Of a stretch of DNA of 64,000 bases, positions 63,060 to 64,000 are shown piece by piece. The notes under the pieces are model-generated. The model did not search any database and was not told where the DNA came from. It saw only the letters and a program-made list of their open reading frames with translations. The stretch is taken from assembly GCF_017794965.1 (NCBI RefSeq), contig NZ_CP051240.1, positions 2,480,001-2,544,000 of the forward strand, written 5' to 3'. Position 1 is the stretch's first letter, and every line of letters starts with the position of its first letter. A program made the position numbers and the translations under genes. The stretch comes from Alcanivorax sp. (GTDB lineage: Bacteria > Pseudomonadota > Gammaproteobacteria > Pseudomonadales > Alcanivoracaceae).

Positions 63060-64000
63060 ATGATTCAACGACTCATCATCACACTCACCTTCCTTCTCGC
63101 CAGCCAGCTGTTGGCCGCTCAGGAGGCTCAACCCAAGATCATTGGCGGTGAAGACGCCAACAGCCAGTGGCACACACTGGTTGCCCTTATACAGAAACCT
63201 CTCAAGGAGCAGGCTGCTGCGGGCGGGGCTCAATACCCGGTCTTCCAGGCGCAGTTCTGCGGCGGCACGCTCTTGTCTGAAAACTGGGTAATGACTGCAG
63301 CGCACTGTGTCGAGTCCGGCACCACCTCAGGCAACCCGGCCAATCTGGAAGTGCTGGTTGGCACCCATTCACTGGCCGGCTCGCCGAACAGCGAGTTGTT
63401 GCTGCAGGTACAGAGCATTCATCGGCACCCCGGCTACAATGCCAGCACCAGTCGCAACGATATTGCCCTGCTGCGCCTGGCTGAACCGGCAAACCCATCG
63501 CTCAGCGACCAGGCGTCGGCCGTCCTCGCCCTGCCCGAGACGGACACCGAGCTGGAAGACGCGGAGTCCTATGATGAGATTCTTACCGCGCTTGGCTGGG
63601 GGGTGGTCAGTTACAACACCCCAGACCGAACGGGACCGATCTATGCTCTAGACCTTCAGGAAGTAAATCTCGACTTTGTTACCAACGAAAACTGCCAAGA
63701 CCTTTACACCGCCAATGCCCCCGGCCAGGACCCGATCTTCAGCACCATGATCTGCGCCAACGAGCCGGAACCCGATGCCGGAGAGGATCCCTTTGGGGAA
63801 GACTCCTGCCAGGCTGACAGCGGCGGCCCCCTTTTCCTCAACGGCTCAGGTCCACGTGACGACAATCCGCAATTCGGGATCACCAGCTTCGGTTATGAAT
63901 GCGGGGACTTCACTCTGCCCGGAGTTTACACCCGTGTTTCCCAGTTCCTGGGCTGGATCGAACAAGTCACCAGCTTCAACGGTATCGAAATGCGCAACCT
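63060..64000 (+). CDS. Secreted trypsin-like serine protease (3' truncated by window)
   Basis: A second S1 protease, open to the end of the window (about 313 residues visible). The signal peptide is MIQRLIITLTFLLASQLLA, then KIIGGEDANSQWHTLVALIQ. Triad residues: His82 (MTAAHCVE), Asp134 (RNDIALLRL) and Ser254 (CQADSGGPLFL). GGGGGA precedes the ATG at 63060 with short spacing. It resembles the protease at 57980 in its catalytic domain but has an insertion after the IIGG start (QKPLKEQAAAGGAQYPVFQ). Whether it ends in a GlyGly-CTERM tail cannot be seen. Confidence 0.92.
   Translation, partial: MIQRLIITLTFLLASQLLAAQEAQPKIIGGEDANSQWHTLVALIQKPLKEQAAAGGAQYPVFQAQFCGGTLLSENWVMTAAHCVESGTTSGNPANLEVLVGTHSLAGSPNSELLLQVQSIHRHPGYNASTSRNDIALLRLAEPANPSLSDQASAVLALPETDTELEDAESYDEILTALGWGVVSYNTPDRTGPIYALDLQEVNLDFVTNENCQDLYTANAPGQDPIFSTMICANEPEPDAGEDPFGEDSCQADSGGPLFLNGSGPRDDNPQFGITSFGYECGDFTLPGVYTRVSQFLGWIEQVTSFNGIEMRN

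Overview
The window reads as chromosomal DNA of a GC-rich marine-type gammaproteobacterium. An Alcanivorax-like hydrocarbon and lipid degrader fits best: it has class Ia ribonucleotide reductase, AcnA, Ppc, ornithine-lipid synthesis (OlsB/OlsA), two tandem membrane fatty-acid desaturases, an MpaB-like oxygenase, a TRAP transporter with a TatT component, GlyGly-CTERM-type secreted proteases and many Pseudomonas-like REP sequences. This is inference from gene content; no rRNA or tRNA gene was seen.

Layout. 1-8 kb: the end of nrdB, an A/T-rich orphan membrane coiled-coil protein, a small acidic protein, an amidohydrolase, and a thiamine-diphosphate enzyme followed by an aldehyde dehydrogenase. 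8.3-13.1 kb: a compact Csu-type (spore coat U) chaperone-usher pilus operon. Its usher signal peptide lies one frame away from the mature protein across a run of nine C. 13.3-23.2 kb: a GH114-like protein, a CPA2 cation/proton antiporter, two tandem copies of a porin plus small PstS-like protein module, a GST and an ABC1/UbiB kinase. 23.6-29.2 kb: two large lipoproteins, the second joining a beta-helix to a diheme cytochrome-like region. 29.2-36.5 kb: two copies of a long composite intergenic repeat flanking a lysophospholipid acyltransferase-like gene, acnA, a small secreted coiled-coil protein and a GNAT protein. 36.6-43.5 kb: lipid functions (SDR, MpaB-like oxygenase with a divergent TetR and an AraC regulator, two desaturases, a second SDR). 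43.5-54.1 kb: a NYN-LOTUS protein, a TRAP operon, rhomboid protease, aminopeptidase, EfpL, olsBA and a CDGSH protein. 54-64 kb: ppc, a degenerate GGDEF membrane protein, two trypsin-like proteases, an OafA-type acyltransferase and a luciferase-like oxidoreductase.

The most unusual structure is intergenic. Many gaps carry arrays of 7-bp units that keep a strict 7-bp phase while the unit sequence differs between sites (for example TAGCTTG, AGTTGAA, AGTGAAT, GAGTTGC, CGCAACA and CTGACGC types). They usually sit at or just after stop codons, often begin with a shared AGCAGT junction, are commonly followed by a GC-rich hairpin, and are often paired in inverted orientation. Two single genes (NYN-LOTUS and CDGSH) are bracketed by long inverted repeats made of these modules. 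I propose them as a family of portable 3'-end (terminator-like) modules; this is a hypothesis from reading the sequence.
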